Assembly: GCA_029931535.1 (NCBI GenBank)
Contig: JAQPZY010001620.1
Location: 124,001-188,000 of the forward strand
Origin: Margaritifera margaritifera
Taxonomy: Eukaryota > Mollusca > Bivalvia > Unionida > Margaritiferidae
Length of the DNA stretch: 64,000 nt
Direction: 5' to 3'
Of the stretch, positions 1 through 11,474 are shown piece by piece. The notes under the pieces are model-generated. The model made no database searches, was not told the origin of the DNA, and was given only the letters and a program-made list of their open reading frames with translations. Position numbers and translations under genes: made by a program. Position 1 is the stretch's first letter. Every line of letters starts with the position of its first letter.

Positions 1-822
1 TCATGTTTTGCTTGAGCATAATTATTTGATATCATGCAAAGCCCTCCTCCAAATCCAGAATAAATTATTAGGAATATATCATAATCTGTGAGCAATTCAA
101 ATTCTACCATACTTACTTTTAAACTAGTATCACGGGCTGGTCAGCTGCACTAAAATATTGTGCTAGGTCTAGATTATGATTATTTATATAAACATTTCTA
201 AATTCTCCAATAATGTCACCCAACATTAACGTGTTTTTCTTTACATAGTAATCATTACGTCACCAAGAGATATCGATTCGAAATATTTAATGACATACTG
301 ATAATCCTCTTTGCTAACTCCTGATTGGCTGAGGCTTGAATACAGCTTTTCTATTGGTGGTAATTTAGTCTCATTAAACTGTTCAGATGAATCCATGTAT
401 TCTTAAATATACTTCTCACACATATTGAAGAACTTGTTCGCTTCGTTCTCCAATTCAATGTTTATTACTAGAACCTGTTTGATTTGCTTTTTCTCTCCTT
501 TAAAAAGTTTTTATTGTTTCTGCGTGTGTATCATGGTTTAGATTTTTTAGCTAGTCTTTGGTTCATAAATCGATAACAGCTATAAATCTGATTCTTCTTG
601 TAACTAAAACGTCTTTGCCTTCTTTTACAAATCCATCCAATATAAATTCCTTACTAAAGGAAAAGTAATTTTTATCAATTTTTGGTATTATTGATACTTC
701 TATATCTGGATGATTTTTTTTTTTTTTTTACTAAAGTCTTGATAATCCGATGAGAATCGTATCCAGATAAAATGTGAATAATTAGTGGTATACATTTAGG
801 ATATTTGTAATTTATATTGCAC
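1..822 (-). pseudogene. Polinton/Maverick protein-primed DNA polymerase B, fragment
   Basis: Read on the minus strand, this edge carries a run of family B polymerase segments in several frames. An exonuclease II-like motif (SGYDSHRI) lies near 750-770. It is followed by a DIEVSIIPK...FSKEFILDGF stretch (540-714), then LYSSLSQSGVSKEDYQYV (about 270-350). A segment with YYVKKNTLMLGDI and NLDLAQYFSA (120-245) matches the exo III region and the region after it. The last segment has ELLTDYDIF and GGLCMISNNYAQ (1-110). These match, in order, the protein-primed PolB of Polintons as I know the family. The polymerase replicates the element DNA. The gene continues past the left edge, so palm motifs are not visible. 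It is broken by stops and frameshifts, and a T17 tract at 714-730 splits two segments. Its upstream end is cut by the repeat beginning near 824. Family assignment is confident; activity is excluded. Confidence 0.75.
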
Positions 823-823
823 A

Positions 824-1000
824 CCAGAGCCCCGTTTTACCAAGCAACGTAAGTTTACGTAAAAATATTTGCGTAAGTTATAAGCGTAAGAAAATCATAC
901 GCTATTTCGATAGTGTGCTTCACAATGATATCCGCATGAAAATTTCCTACATCTAAGAAAAACGTTTGCGTAAGGCATCCTTTTGTATTGGAAGTAGGTA
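824..1000 (+). repeat. ACTTACG-rich dispersed repeat, copy 1
   Basis: It starts with CAGAGCCCCGTTTTACCAAG followed by many CGTAAG/TTACGTAA motifs. The start matches the reverse complement of the end of copy 2 near 5019 (CTGGGCGCCGTTTCACAAAA). The shared terminus suggests one family with a defined end. The inner part is only loosely similar. It interrupts the polymerase pseudogene. Confidence 0.5.
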
Positions 1001-1412
1001 ATAACTCGGTAAACTGTAATAGGGGATCTGCAAGATACTTACAAAGTATGGCGACGATGACGACGACAAGAACAAAAATAACAACAAAATGAACAAAAAC
1101 AATATCGTGCAAAAAATGCCTTCGCCTCTAGGCCATATTGACTGAAATAGAGGTATTATTTCTGATTCAAGAAGATAGGGTACCTGTGTATGTATGCGTT
1201 GACGGATGTATGACTTTGCCAGCACAAGACACTGTCAGAGTTGCCGCACCCTCAGGGGGCCGAAAACAAAGCCTTACAACCAGAGCCTTTAAAAACCTTT
1301 ACGCATTCAAATAATGGAAAAATTTAACTCGAGTTTGTTTTCGTTTTTTGGTACAAAAAATAAATAATTTTTGTAACAAAGCCAGATTTTCATACTTTAA
1401 AATTGTCAGCCA

Positions 1413-1482
1413 CCCCCCCCCCCCCCCCTTACTGGTGCTTCCCTTGGCAACTGCCTTGTCTGCCTAATGCGAAAGCCGTCTT

Positions 1483-1519
<37 letters not shown>
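1413..1519. repeat. Poly-C tract and (TG)n(AG)n microsatellite
   Basis: A run of 16 C lies at 1413-1428. A compound (TG)n then (AG)n tract lies at 1483-1519. Confidence 0.9.
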
Positions 1520-1968
1520 TAGATAGAAGATTGTCGAGCCACAAGTCGATGAATATTCAGAATTTAACTTACTTGTTGATGGAAACGGCTAAGCCATACT
1601 TCTTTATGCATCTATATAAAAATGGTTATCTAATCACTTCACTATATTTATCAACTTTAATTTCCTTCAAATACATGAACGTACTTGGAGGTCCTCGTGA
1701 CGTGTATACAATTCTTTGTGTCATCTACAGTCTTCCGAACTTATTTGATATTCATTGCAATACTAATAACAATGTTTTAAATGAGTTTTAATTTCACTTT
1801 TGCTTCAATTGCTTGCATTGTAAGACCAAAATCTGAAATATGCACCATTCATTCGTGCATTAACACCCACTCCCTATTTATAGGCTCGCCAAACCTTGGT
1901 ATAAATTACATCGTATTCAGTGAGACGTGATGTAGATCCATTCTTTAGATCGATTATCGTCTCAGAAT

Positions 1969-1970
<2 letters not shown>

Positions 1971-2000
<30 letters not shown>
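1971..2000. repeat. (TC)15 microsatellite
   Basis: Uninterrupted TC dinucleotides. Confidence 0.95.
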
Positions 2001-2002
<2 letters not shown>

Positions 2003-4633
2003 ACACTCTTCATAAATTCTCTCATGACAGTAATAAGTTAAGTTAATCACTATATCTGATCAATATTTTAACTATATAACAAAAAATATTTAATTTTTTT
2101 GTATTAGATTCAGATCCATATAAACAATGAGTCATTTTATCTTCCTATCTATTGTATCCACTATGCTCTACAAGTTCTGAAATGTTTACTACTTACTTAA
2201 ACTTTAGAAACTATATTTGTATTTGCAAAACACGTATGCCATCCACTGATGAAAGTTATCAATATAACCAAATGACAACGAAGTCTGATCGAATTAGGTA
2301 CATATGTATATCAACAAGTCAACCGAAGTTCACTTGACCAGGTCAATCAGTGAAGGCGTATTGATTTGGTCCAACCCATACATGCGTCTGTACTTCTGTA
2401 AGTCTATCAGTCTCGAGAAGATTTTTAGCAACAGTGGGCAAGAATCATTCAAAGTATACAAATGAATTTGCTAGCATTTTTTTAATACGTAGATGACCTT
2501 GTTAGATTTTCAGGTCAATACAGCAGTCTTTTTAACACATTTTAAAACTGTTTGGAATTGGACATTTAAAAAAAATAAAACCTTATTATCAAGATTAAGC
2601 ATAAAAGGCAGAAAAATTAAATTTAATAGTAATATTTCTATTTGTATATAGATAACCTGATAAAAGTTTCTGAAAATTCCATGAATTTGTTCGTTTATTT
2701 AATTCTTTCTTTTTTACCCATTTGTAAAACCTTTTGGATTTTTTGAATGAAAACCGTGCTAGAACGATTAAGCAAAAACCACTTGAGTTCGACAAAGGAA
2801 AGTAAATCTCTCGCTTGTTAGCATTTTTATCTGAATAAAGAAGGCGAGACAATAAATAAATAAATAAATCAATCAATAAATAAATAAATAAATTAAAGTG
2901 GTACATATACTCTTCCTGCATCATCTATCTCGAGCCATAGAAGTTCCATTGAAAAGATAATCATTTAAATGTTCTATTTTGAACAGCATTTAAGCACCCC
3001 AAAGTATGCATATTCTTTCCGTTGATGGAATATTAGTCTGTTCACTTGGATGTCATGCTAGATGCATTTTTCTTTTTCTTCTTTTTGTATTTTTTTCAAC
3101 ATTATCTTTTTAAACCAGCGCATTTGAAGAAAACAATGCATATTAAGATCAAATGCCATAGTAAGGCTCAATGAAACAAAAAAAGAGTCAAAAGCTATTT
3201 TTTCGAGATGTCTGAATGTCCTGATTTAATAAATATACAATTTAATTATAAAAAGAGACAATATAGAGACGTGTACTACAACATTCAAATCTGTTCAGGA
3301 AATAGGTCAAGCAAATGAGAATTATTTACGAAAAGAGAAGAACAAAATTCTTCTGCAGACAGCTACAAACTCGAAATATAGGCCTGAAGAAAATGTAATT
3401 TAAGCTTTAAATATACTTAAAGTTTTTAACAAAATTTCACATCTTATCTGTTCGCCTGGCTGCTAATTTCCGCCGCTATTCGAGTGATTGCCCCTCTGTT
3501 TGAAAATGAGTATTGCCATAATTCTGTCTACTCGAGTGAACATGTATCAGTGTATATTTGGACACTGTTATTTTAATGTTCGGTTGAAATTATTTCAATT
3601 GAATTTTGGTACCATGGACTATGCACCCTTTGGTAATTTTTTACCTGATGTATATAGAGACATCTTATAATTTGCAACAATAATAATTTGCTCAGGTTTA
3701 CATAGATGCAGTAATGTTTCTTAATCACAATATCTATAGTTTTGAGGAATCATTGTACAAATATGAGATTTCCATGGCAATAGGAACATAAACAAGGAGG
3801 AATAGTTTACTAATCTCACTATGGAATCATAATAAACCAGTGGGAATAATATATTGGTCTCTCTATAGAATCACTGTGACGAAATGAAATTTTGTGCAAT
3901 ATCCAATTGGAACTAAATGTTATACACATGTTGTGTATAATACTAACCAAGATTTTTTTTTAACTTTCCATTTTAAATATACTTCAATAACAAAGATGTC
4001 CCATTTATATTACTTTCTTATTTTAGCTGACACGCATTGTTTTATCTAAGGATCACATATAATTCTTATTAATATTCATTATAAAAACAGTTATTAATTC
4101 CAGTTTCTTGAGGATAGGACTTTCTGATTATGGTGATACTGGTAATGATAATGATGATGATCGTTTACAGTTAGGATTGTTTTGATTTCTTTTCGTTAGA
4201 TTTATTAAAGACAGCTGCTTTTACCATAAGGAGTGGAAATGTTGACATCGTTACACGCAGAGAAAGATGTTTTATGTAATGAATAGTAGCTATGGAAAAG
4301 AATTTAGTCTACTGGTTAAGATTTTTCCGCATCTTAATTTATCTCTTTACTAACATCAATATATTCTATATCACAATGGATGGAATACCTTTCTGAATAT
4401 GAGCACTTCCTGACCCTGACATACAGTAAAGAAAAGGGTACTTTTTTTCTGCGGTGACTTTTGATGGAATTTTATTAAACTTGGTGATTTAATGTCTCAC
4501 TTGTTTATATTTTCGGGCTAGTCAACAAAGTAAAATGTATCATACGCATATTAATGTTTACATTTTATTCTTTTACAGAGAACGTTTATAAATATGTTTT
4601 AAAATAGCTTTGTTAGAGAAAGATCCAATATGC

Positions 4634-4634
<1 letters not shown>
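2001..4634. other. Non-coding AT-rich stretch
   Basis: No supported gene. It holds short ORFs without family signatures and an AAAT-rich patch near 2850-2895. Nothing else is recognised. Confidence 0.6.
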
Positions 4635-4635
<1 letters not shown>

Positions 4636-4717
<82 letters not shown>

Positions 4718-4718
4718 C

Positions 4719-4765
<47 letters not shown>
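4636..4765. repeat. (TA)n microsatellite, about 130 bp
   Basis: Nearly pure TA with two single-base interruptions near 4699 and 4719. ORFs through it are Tyr-Ile artefacts. Confidence 0.95.
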
Positions 4766-4766
<1 letters not shown>

Positions 4767-4770
4767 CAAT

Positions 4771-5019
4771 GTCAGAGAGCATCTCAAAATAACCTTTTCT
4801 CTGACGCTCGCTCTCCACAAACATACTTACGAAAACACTTTGCACTTACGAATGCATGGGACTTGCCGTAAAGTTACGTAAAAACGTAAAAGTGTAAGGA
4901 AACACTTACGAAAAAACGTACGTAATTCTCGTTAGTGAAACACACGTAGTCACGTACGAAAGTCATACGTAAAAACCTACGAAAATCTTGGGCGTACGTT
5001 GTTTTGTGAAACGGCGCCC
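4771..5019 (+). repeat. ACTTACG-rich dispersed repeat, copy 2
   Basis: It has multiple ACTTACGAAAA, TACGTAAAAACG and ACGTACGTAATTCTCGTTA motifs and ends in GTGAAACGGCGCCCAG. Copy 3 (60090-60240, opposite strand) aligns over CTCAAAATA, CTTACGAAAAC, AAAGTTACGTAAAAA and CGTAATTCTCGTTA in the same order. No coding capacity is seen, so it is likely a non-autonomous element. It abuts the (TA)n tract on its left. Confidence 0.6.
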
Positions 5020-5164
5020 AGATTTGCAGGACCTCTGTATTTACCTGTTAGGTGACCATGATTTCTTAGTTGTTGATGTTCGTGGTAACTTCGTTTGTAA
5101 CTTCGTCAACTTCGACTTTTTCTTCTTAAATCTTCGTTTCACAAATATGACATATATGTTCTAT

Positions 5165-5925
5165 GTTTAGTAACAGCGGCCATAGTTGATGGCGGAATGG
5201 CATCGTTTCTACAAAACTGAATTTGAAGTGACTTTTTGTTAGAATGCTTTTGTTGTCTCAAAGTTGGTCAAATTATCTATAGCTGTTTTTTTGGGAAGAA
5301 GTCGTCATTGAAAGGTTTATCTAATTTTAGCAACTGGTCATATTTAATGGAAGATCTGCCTCATGTTTAAACAATTCAAAGGTCTGTATGTCAAGATGTT
5401 TTCAGTCACATTTGGTAAAATTGTTTTGAGTTGTTTTTAAGAAGAAGTTGTTAATCTTTTTTATTTTAAAAGCCCCAATATTTGATGGCGGATCGGCATT
5501 ATTTTGTAAAAATTTGAAATGGTTCTTGTCAACATGATTTGTGCTTAACATAGTCGAATTCTGTTGAGAGAGATGTTTTAGAAGAAGCCGTTTGCAGTCT
5601 TTTCTATTTTTAGTAACTACGGTAATATTTTATGTCCAAATGATTTGTATCAAATTAGGTCTAGTCTAGTTCTGTTGAACAGTTTTTGAGAAGTCTTTGA
5701 AAGGTTTTACTAGTTTTTATAACGACAGCCAAATTTGATCGCAAACTGGTATCACTTGAAAGACTTTAATGATGGAATACTCACCGTCTCAATTGTCTGA
5801 AAATCTCCAAGCAGTTTGTAAGAAGAAGTGGAAATTAGCAATGTGAACCTATTACGGACGGCGCAAGAAGCACTTCGCACGACGCGAGAGCAACCATACA
5901 AAAGCTCATAGGCACTTTAATGCTT
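5165..5925 (+). repeat. Degenerate tandem array, about 140-155 bp units
   Basis: About five diverged units start near 5175, 5330, 5470, 5610 and 5725. They share (TTT)GATGGCGGA, CGGCAT, TTTTGTAAAA, a GTTTTTGAGAAGAAGTC-like segment and an AAGGTTTT...TTTTA block. The right end has ACGGACGGCGCA...AAAGCTCATAGGCACTT. A second end-like piece (GGACGGACGACTGACAACGC...AGGTCAG) lies at 6140-6210. The period and end resemble the array at 46.3-47.3 kb. Confidence 0.55.
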
Positions 5926-6331
5926 GCATTAGATTTGATAAATTTCAGGTTTACAATTTATTGAATAAATCTAGAAACTTGAAGACATAGTATGTTATGA
6001 AATACATCGTGACGAATATATACCATTCACCAACATCAGGGAAAACACTAAACGTTATAATATGATGGTGGTGCGTTTATCATGCAAACGTCAACTGATA
6101 CGCCTCAGCGAGTTTTGAGACAAATTCGCAAATATCATGGACGGACGACTGACAACGCACGACTGGCGCAGAGACATACCATAAGGTGACTTGACCTCAC
6201 GGCCAGGTCAGTAAAAATCAAATATATGAATCCTGATTGTCCTCAAATCGGTCTGGGCGAGTTGTCTCTATTTTTAAAAGCCATATTTCCTATAAAGCAT
6301 TAAGAACCAATTCAACAAATCCTCTCAAAAG

Positions 6332-6333
<2 letters not shown>

Positions 6334-6398
<65 letters not shown>

Positions 6399-6399
6399 C
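6334..6399. repeat. (TA)n(TG)n microsatellite
   Basis: TA repeats run into TG repeats near 6383. Confidence 0.95.
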
Positions 6400-8330
6400 G
6401 AACAAGTTTTTTGCATTCATTCTTTAAACGTTTAAAGTTTTCAAGCAAACAACAGTAAACCACAAAACTGAATACTCATACACTTGTGTGTGTGTCTTAA
6501 ATGCTCTTTTGCGTATAAATAATGCTGAAATGAAGAAAAGCGATGTAGTCGACATTATTTCTTATAATAAGGCTACCATTCTCGGAATGGAAGACTGGCT
6601 TTGAGATGGTAAAATGAAATTAAAACTATACGTGGTGTGTTCATCCCTTCCCAGTATAATTTTGCTCATAATAAAAATGATATATGTGGAATGATACAAA
6701 CGATATCTTCGAGAGATCAGTCTCGCCGTAAAGCAAGGTAATTAATCTTAGTAATCAAGTGGTTATTACATACAAGTTTGTTGTATATCACAAACAAGAT
6801 GTCACAAACGTTGTATATTATACGTACCCTGCCGAACAGGTATATTTTCCATATAGCTGTGTTAATATATTAATTACACACTTAAACTCGCATACGAAGA
6901 ATTTCGTTTGTTTTGGTTAGTCTATTCAATATTTCACATAGAACAGATTTCTCAGTTTTTTTGCAACAATGCAGCCTGCGATATTAATTCAATCACTGTG
7001 ATGTCATCACTGACGCACAAGCCATTATTACGCCATAACGATGATTTTATAGCATACGGTTTATAGAGTCAGTAATACTTTATTATTTAATTTCTATATT
7101 GTATATTTTCGAGGTTTGGGGTTTATTACGTCTATTTGTTCCTGATTTCTCATGTTCTTTGTTATATCCCTTTTTTGACAATGAAAATATAAATACAACT
7201 AATCTACATTATAATACGCAACTAACGGAATTACCTAGCTATGAGGAAGAGGTCACATGAAGGTGAGAGTGGTCTCATATTAACTGTCAAGATCTGTAGG
7301 CTTGCACAAAGGATATAACATGTTCATTAATTCATTCATTATGGCGTTACTTATATTTCTACCGTTTCCCATGAAGCGGATTCCCGCGTGACACTGGGAT
7401 CGCCTAGTGAGACTATAATCATTTTTTTTCTGCTGCAATTTCTGCAACATAGCATGGAACTTGACAGAACGAAGAAATTCAGTATCCCCTTTTACAACCG
7501 CGGATATAGCAATTGTCACGGTAAACATTTATCATAACGTATAATTTTGACTAATAAAACTAAAAAGGTTTGGTCATAAGTAACACAGATAGTGCTTTGT
7601 CTTTGTCTTAGAGCATTTTTATATATAAAAAAACTCACTGATTTATTAAATGTTTATTAATTTGTGCGAAGTCTTATTATTGTGGATTGACATTTCCCTT
7701 ATGCTTTTCCCTTAATTTTGTTCTTTATTTTGTATTTTTACAGTTTCCCTTCTTTATCGCTCAATATTTATCACATGAAGTAATTATTCACGTTTTAACC
7801 CAGGTGAGACAAAGGAAAGCAAAGAAAAGCATAAGGAAATGTCCTCAGATCTATTAACTTTTTGCGCGTTTTTGTTCTAGTCTTGAAGAATAGTTGGTAT
7901 AAACGCAATTAAAAGTTTGAAATCAAATATTGACAAACTATATCTTTTGTAAGTAAACTTTGATACGTTTTTAGGTTCTGAGTTGCATTGAATTCCTAGA
8001 CATCTATAGAGTTCTCCTTTCACTCTAAATTGTGCCATACATGCCTATTTTTCTAATATGACAAAGAGCGACAGGATATTGAAAGACAGTTACCATCTTT
8101 TTTATTGAAAGGATGACAAATCTTGTTTTACTGGCATTCTTAATACTGTAAATGAAGTAAATTTTATTGTAAAATAGAAACATTTACTAGTTTCTAGGTC
8201 CACAAATTAATACTAAGTTAAAATGATAAGTAATAATTTATTATGTTGTATGCTAAAATATGGTTTTCTTCCAATATGATATAAATTATCAAGATATTTG
8301 TTTTGCAAAATTGTAAACATAGAAATTACC
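6400..8330. other. Non-coding stretch with one possible small ORF
   Basis: Apart from the minus-strand ORF at 7280-7528, I see no genes, repeats or RNA signatures here. Confidence 0.5.
7280..7528 (-). CDS. Hypothetical 82-residue ORF
   Basis: A true ATG (7526-7528) opens an 82-codon frame ending in TAA. The N-terminus (MFTVTIAISAVVKG) is hydrophobic, without a basic n-region. The remainder is charged and mixed (LQKLQQKKNDYSLTRRSQ...ELMNMLYPL), with codon use that looks less random than neighbouring ORFs. I recognise no domain and no flanking splice signal or promoter. It could be a small exon or chance. Confidence is low. Confidence 0.15.
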   Translation of the reverse strand: MFTVTIAISAVVKGDTEFLRSVKFHAMLQKLQQKKNDYSLTRRSQCHAGIRFMGNGRNISNAIMNELMNMLYPLCKPTDLDS

Positions 8331-8335
8331 TTTAT

Positions 8336-8840
8336 CAAGAAAGTGACAGGCTATATGACAAGAAAGTTACAGGTTATATGACAAGAAAGTGACATTGTTA
8401 TATGACAAGAGTGTGACATGTTTTATGACAATAATGTGACATTTTATATGACAATAAAGTGACATGTAATATGGCAAGAAAGTGACAGGTTATGTGACAA
8501 TAAAGTGACATGTTATATGACAAGCAAGTGACATATAATTTAACAGTAAAGTGACATGTAATATGACATGAAAGTGACATGTTATATAACAAGAAAGTGA
8601 CATGTTATATGACAAGAAAGTGACATATAATATAACAAAAAAGCGACATGTAATATGACAAGAAAGTGACATGTTATATGACAAGAAAATGACATGTTAA
8701 TTGACAAGAAAGTGACATGTTATATAACAAGAAAGTGACATGTTATATGACAAGAAAGTGACAGGTATATGACAAAAAGTGACATATAATATGATAATAA
8801 AGCGACATGTAATGTGATACGAAAGTGACATGTAATATCA
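8336..8840. repeat. 23-bp minisatellite, about 22 copies
   Basis: The unit is close to GACAAGAAAGTGACATGTTATAT (written here as GACAAGAAAGTGAC plus ATGTTATAT), with scattered substitutions and small indels. Overlapping minus-strand ORFs (SYNMSLSCHITCHF type) arise from the repeat. Confidence 0.9.
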
Positions 8841-10176
8841 TCATTATTGTCAGCGAATGGCAGACATTTATCTATAACTCGTCTCATATTAAGACTTTTT
8901 TTCAAAAGAAATGGAAACAATTTAAGGATTTCAAAAATAAATCAATTTAGTACACGTGCGATGCTTCCATTATTAATTTATTAAGTTAGATAGCTAGTAT
9001 TTGCGAAGTGAAACTAATCATAGCATGGAAACAATGTCACATTCGCTAATGGCGTATTATATCTTGCCCACATTTTTCAATTATATAATAATAGTTTCTG
9101 AACTTTTTACAAATATTTTATTGCATTGTCTATAATCAACAAACCTATTCTAGCATCCCCGACCTAACTTGGTCTCTAAGCCAGAAGTCTTAGCCTTTTG
9201 AATAATGACATTTTAAACTGATTATTGTCAAAAGGAGCATGTCTGAGAGATTAATTTGGCAACATAAGAGAGCTATTTCAAATGTTATTTTTACCCAGAT
9301 AAAAAAATAATCATTTTGCGTTTTTATAAATACTTTTTTAGATATTTAGTAGTTCGAATTGCTAATCTATTTCAAATGGAAAAGTAGACGAAGATAGGTA
9401 ACGTTGTACAATCAAGGAGAAAAAAAAACACGACCAGCAGTTAATCCCAACCTGGACCGATGACCAACATCTCTAACACATCAGGATATCGAGAATGAAA
9501 AACAAATGGATAGTGCCTAAAGCAGTACGATATTCAGGCCTCTTCGTGTTGGTATTTCTTGAATACAAATCGATCGGTATTAAATCCGGAAATTGCTTAC
9601 GCCTTACATATAGCGAGGTTGAGGATGGGAAGTCCTTTGTTGCAAATAATGTGTAGTTGTTATAAAAGATTGAATCTCAATATTGTTCATAAGGTAAAAA
9701 AGACAAATAAATATTTGACATTGTGCCATTTGTTTAACAAAGGGGAAAGTTCCCTATCACGTGAAAAGAATATTCATTGCATTTATCAAGAAGCTTTATA
9801 ACAAATTGTAGAACTTACATGTGTGTTGAGGTAGCTTCGTTCAAAGTTTCATTAGACTGAAGAGCATGTAACTAGCTATTATACCATAAATTGACAAAAT
9901 CTGCTAACGACACGGGCGCAGACTTCCTTGCTGTACAATTTCAAAACTATTCTACCATAGAGGCAGCATTGTTAGACTCTTCTGGTTTTGCAAACCCAAT
10001 TTATTACTTTGCACTAAGCATCAAAGTTGAAACCATCAATCTAAAGTTATGCGACGGAACTGAGTTCGCTTCAAATACTTTATAAAATCACCAATTGTAA
10101 GATATATTTTTAAAACGATGGAAAATTAGGTATAGCAATCAATTATGAACCACGGTATAGCAGCATTGACTCTATT
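8841..10176. other. Non-coding stretch
   Basis: Short ORFs at 9559-9801 and 9891-10085 have no recognisable domain and the second lacks an ATG. Nothing else is seen. Confidence 0.5.
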
Positions 10177-10464
10177 AATTGTAAACTAAATACATTTTAA
10201 TTGTAAGCGAAGTACAGTTTAATTGTAAGCGAAGTATATTTTAATTGTAAACGAAGTACATTTTAATTGTAAGCGAAGTACATTTAATTGTAAGCGAGGT
10301 ACAGTTTCATTGTAAGCGAAGTGCATTTTAATTATAAACGAAGTACATTTTAATTGTAAACGAATTACATTTTCATTGTAAGCAAAGTAGATTTTAATTG
10401 TAAACGAGGTACATTTTAATTGTAAGCCAAGTACAGTTTCATTGTAAGCAAAGTACATTTTAAT
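10177..10464. repeat. 22-bp minisatellite, about 13 copies
   Basis: The unit is AATTGTAAGCGAAGTACA plus TTTT, with variants GTAAACGAAG and GTAAGCAAAG. The boundaries are clear. Confidence 0.9.
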
Positions 10465-11300
10465 CAGTAATTATGCATTGATTTCATAACAAATGTGCAA
10501 CCACACAGAAAGTCAAGTTGTGTAATGAATGGTAACATGTCTTCACAGAAGTTGTATAATAAATAAATGGAAAATCTATGAAAAATTAACTTTTTACTAA
10601 GTTTTTGCTAAGTTTTTAGTGCATAATAATTTAACTGTGTTATAGGCTTAAGCCTTCTCCTTTTCAGCTATAAATTACTTGTCTAGTTCCTAAGTCATAT
10701 TTACACGCATCTTTAAAATGTATAACAGGGTAAATTTAAACCACTCTGAGCTTCATAGTGGATGTTCGTTTCTACTGGACAATTAATGAAGTCTAACCGG
10801 ACAAAATTAGTCTGAATTAAAATATGGGTGACAAAATTGTCTGCATACAGCCACAGGTAATCTAATAAACACTAGAGAAACACTCCGTTAAGATAAAGTA
10901 TCGCACATGCTTCGTTTGCACAACACGTTACTCTGATTAGTAACAGTTGTTAAGCGAACCGAAGTACATTTCAAAAGATCTCTCAGTTTTGATGTTTACC
11001 TTTTCAACTTATGCACGCTTGAAATTAGGCAAGTGACAATTGATGAACTAAAAAAGAATAGTTTTTTTTGTGTTAACAACTTTGCATTATTGTAAAAACT
11101 TCGCACATAGATGAAATATACAATAAATGGTGGCATTAAGAATTGTATTTGATAAAGTTGAACACTATAAATGAAGTTTTAGTCATTATATTACATTGAA
11201 GTTTTGAATTCAATAACATTGAGCCAATTGTCTGAGACAGCTTAGGAGCATACAGCTGCTTTCAGAGAGTAAAGGCTACCGTAGATACTCGCGTATAATG
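10465..11300. other. Non-coding stretch
   Basis: Nothing recognisable on either strand. Confidence 0.5.
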
Positions 11301-11317
11301 CGATAACATTCTGCAAA

Positions 11318-11374
11318 CTGCATAGACCCAGATCTGCCGTGGCATAATGCGGGGGGAGATCTGGGTCTATGCAG
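11318..11374. repeat. Perfect 18-bp inverted repeat, hairpin 1
   Basis: CTGCATAGACCCAGATCT (11318-11335) is exactly complementary to 11357-11374, with a 21-nt loop containing GGCATAATGCG. A partial third copy (CATAGACCCTGATCTGCCGG) follows at about 11404-11423. The surrounding CTCGCGTATAATGCG motif suggests a foldback or MITE-like element. Confidence 0.8.
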
Positions 11375-11434
11375 CTGGTACGTCTAATCAGTAGAACAAA
11401 CAACATAGACCCTGATCTGCCGGCGTATTCTGCG

Positions 11435-11471
11435 ATTCTGTCTCTACTTATTTTGTTAGTAGAGACAGAAT
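11435..11471. repeat. Perfect 14-bp inverted repeat, hairpin 2
   Basis: ATTCTGTCTCTACT (11435-11448) pairs with 11458-11471 across a 9-nt loop. It lies just after hairpin 1 in the same element-like block. Confidence 0.8.
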
Positions 11472-11474
11472 GTA

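Noticed and set aside
4573..4881. ORFs rich in alternating Tyr-Ile on both strands
   Set aside because: They are translations of (TA)n. The same applies near 6237, 33477, 36038, 39324, 42790, 48850 and 50027.
8398..8920. Overlapping minus-strand ORFs with SYNMSLSCHITCHF repeats
   Set aside because: They arise from the 23-bp minisatellite frame, not from a repeat protein.
8336..10464. CRISPR-like arrays
   Set aside because: Units are contiguous tandem repeats without unique spacers, in eukaryotic DNA.
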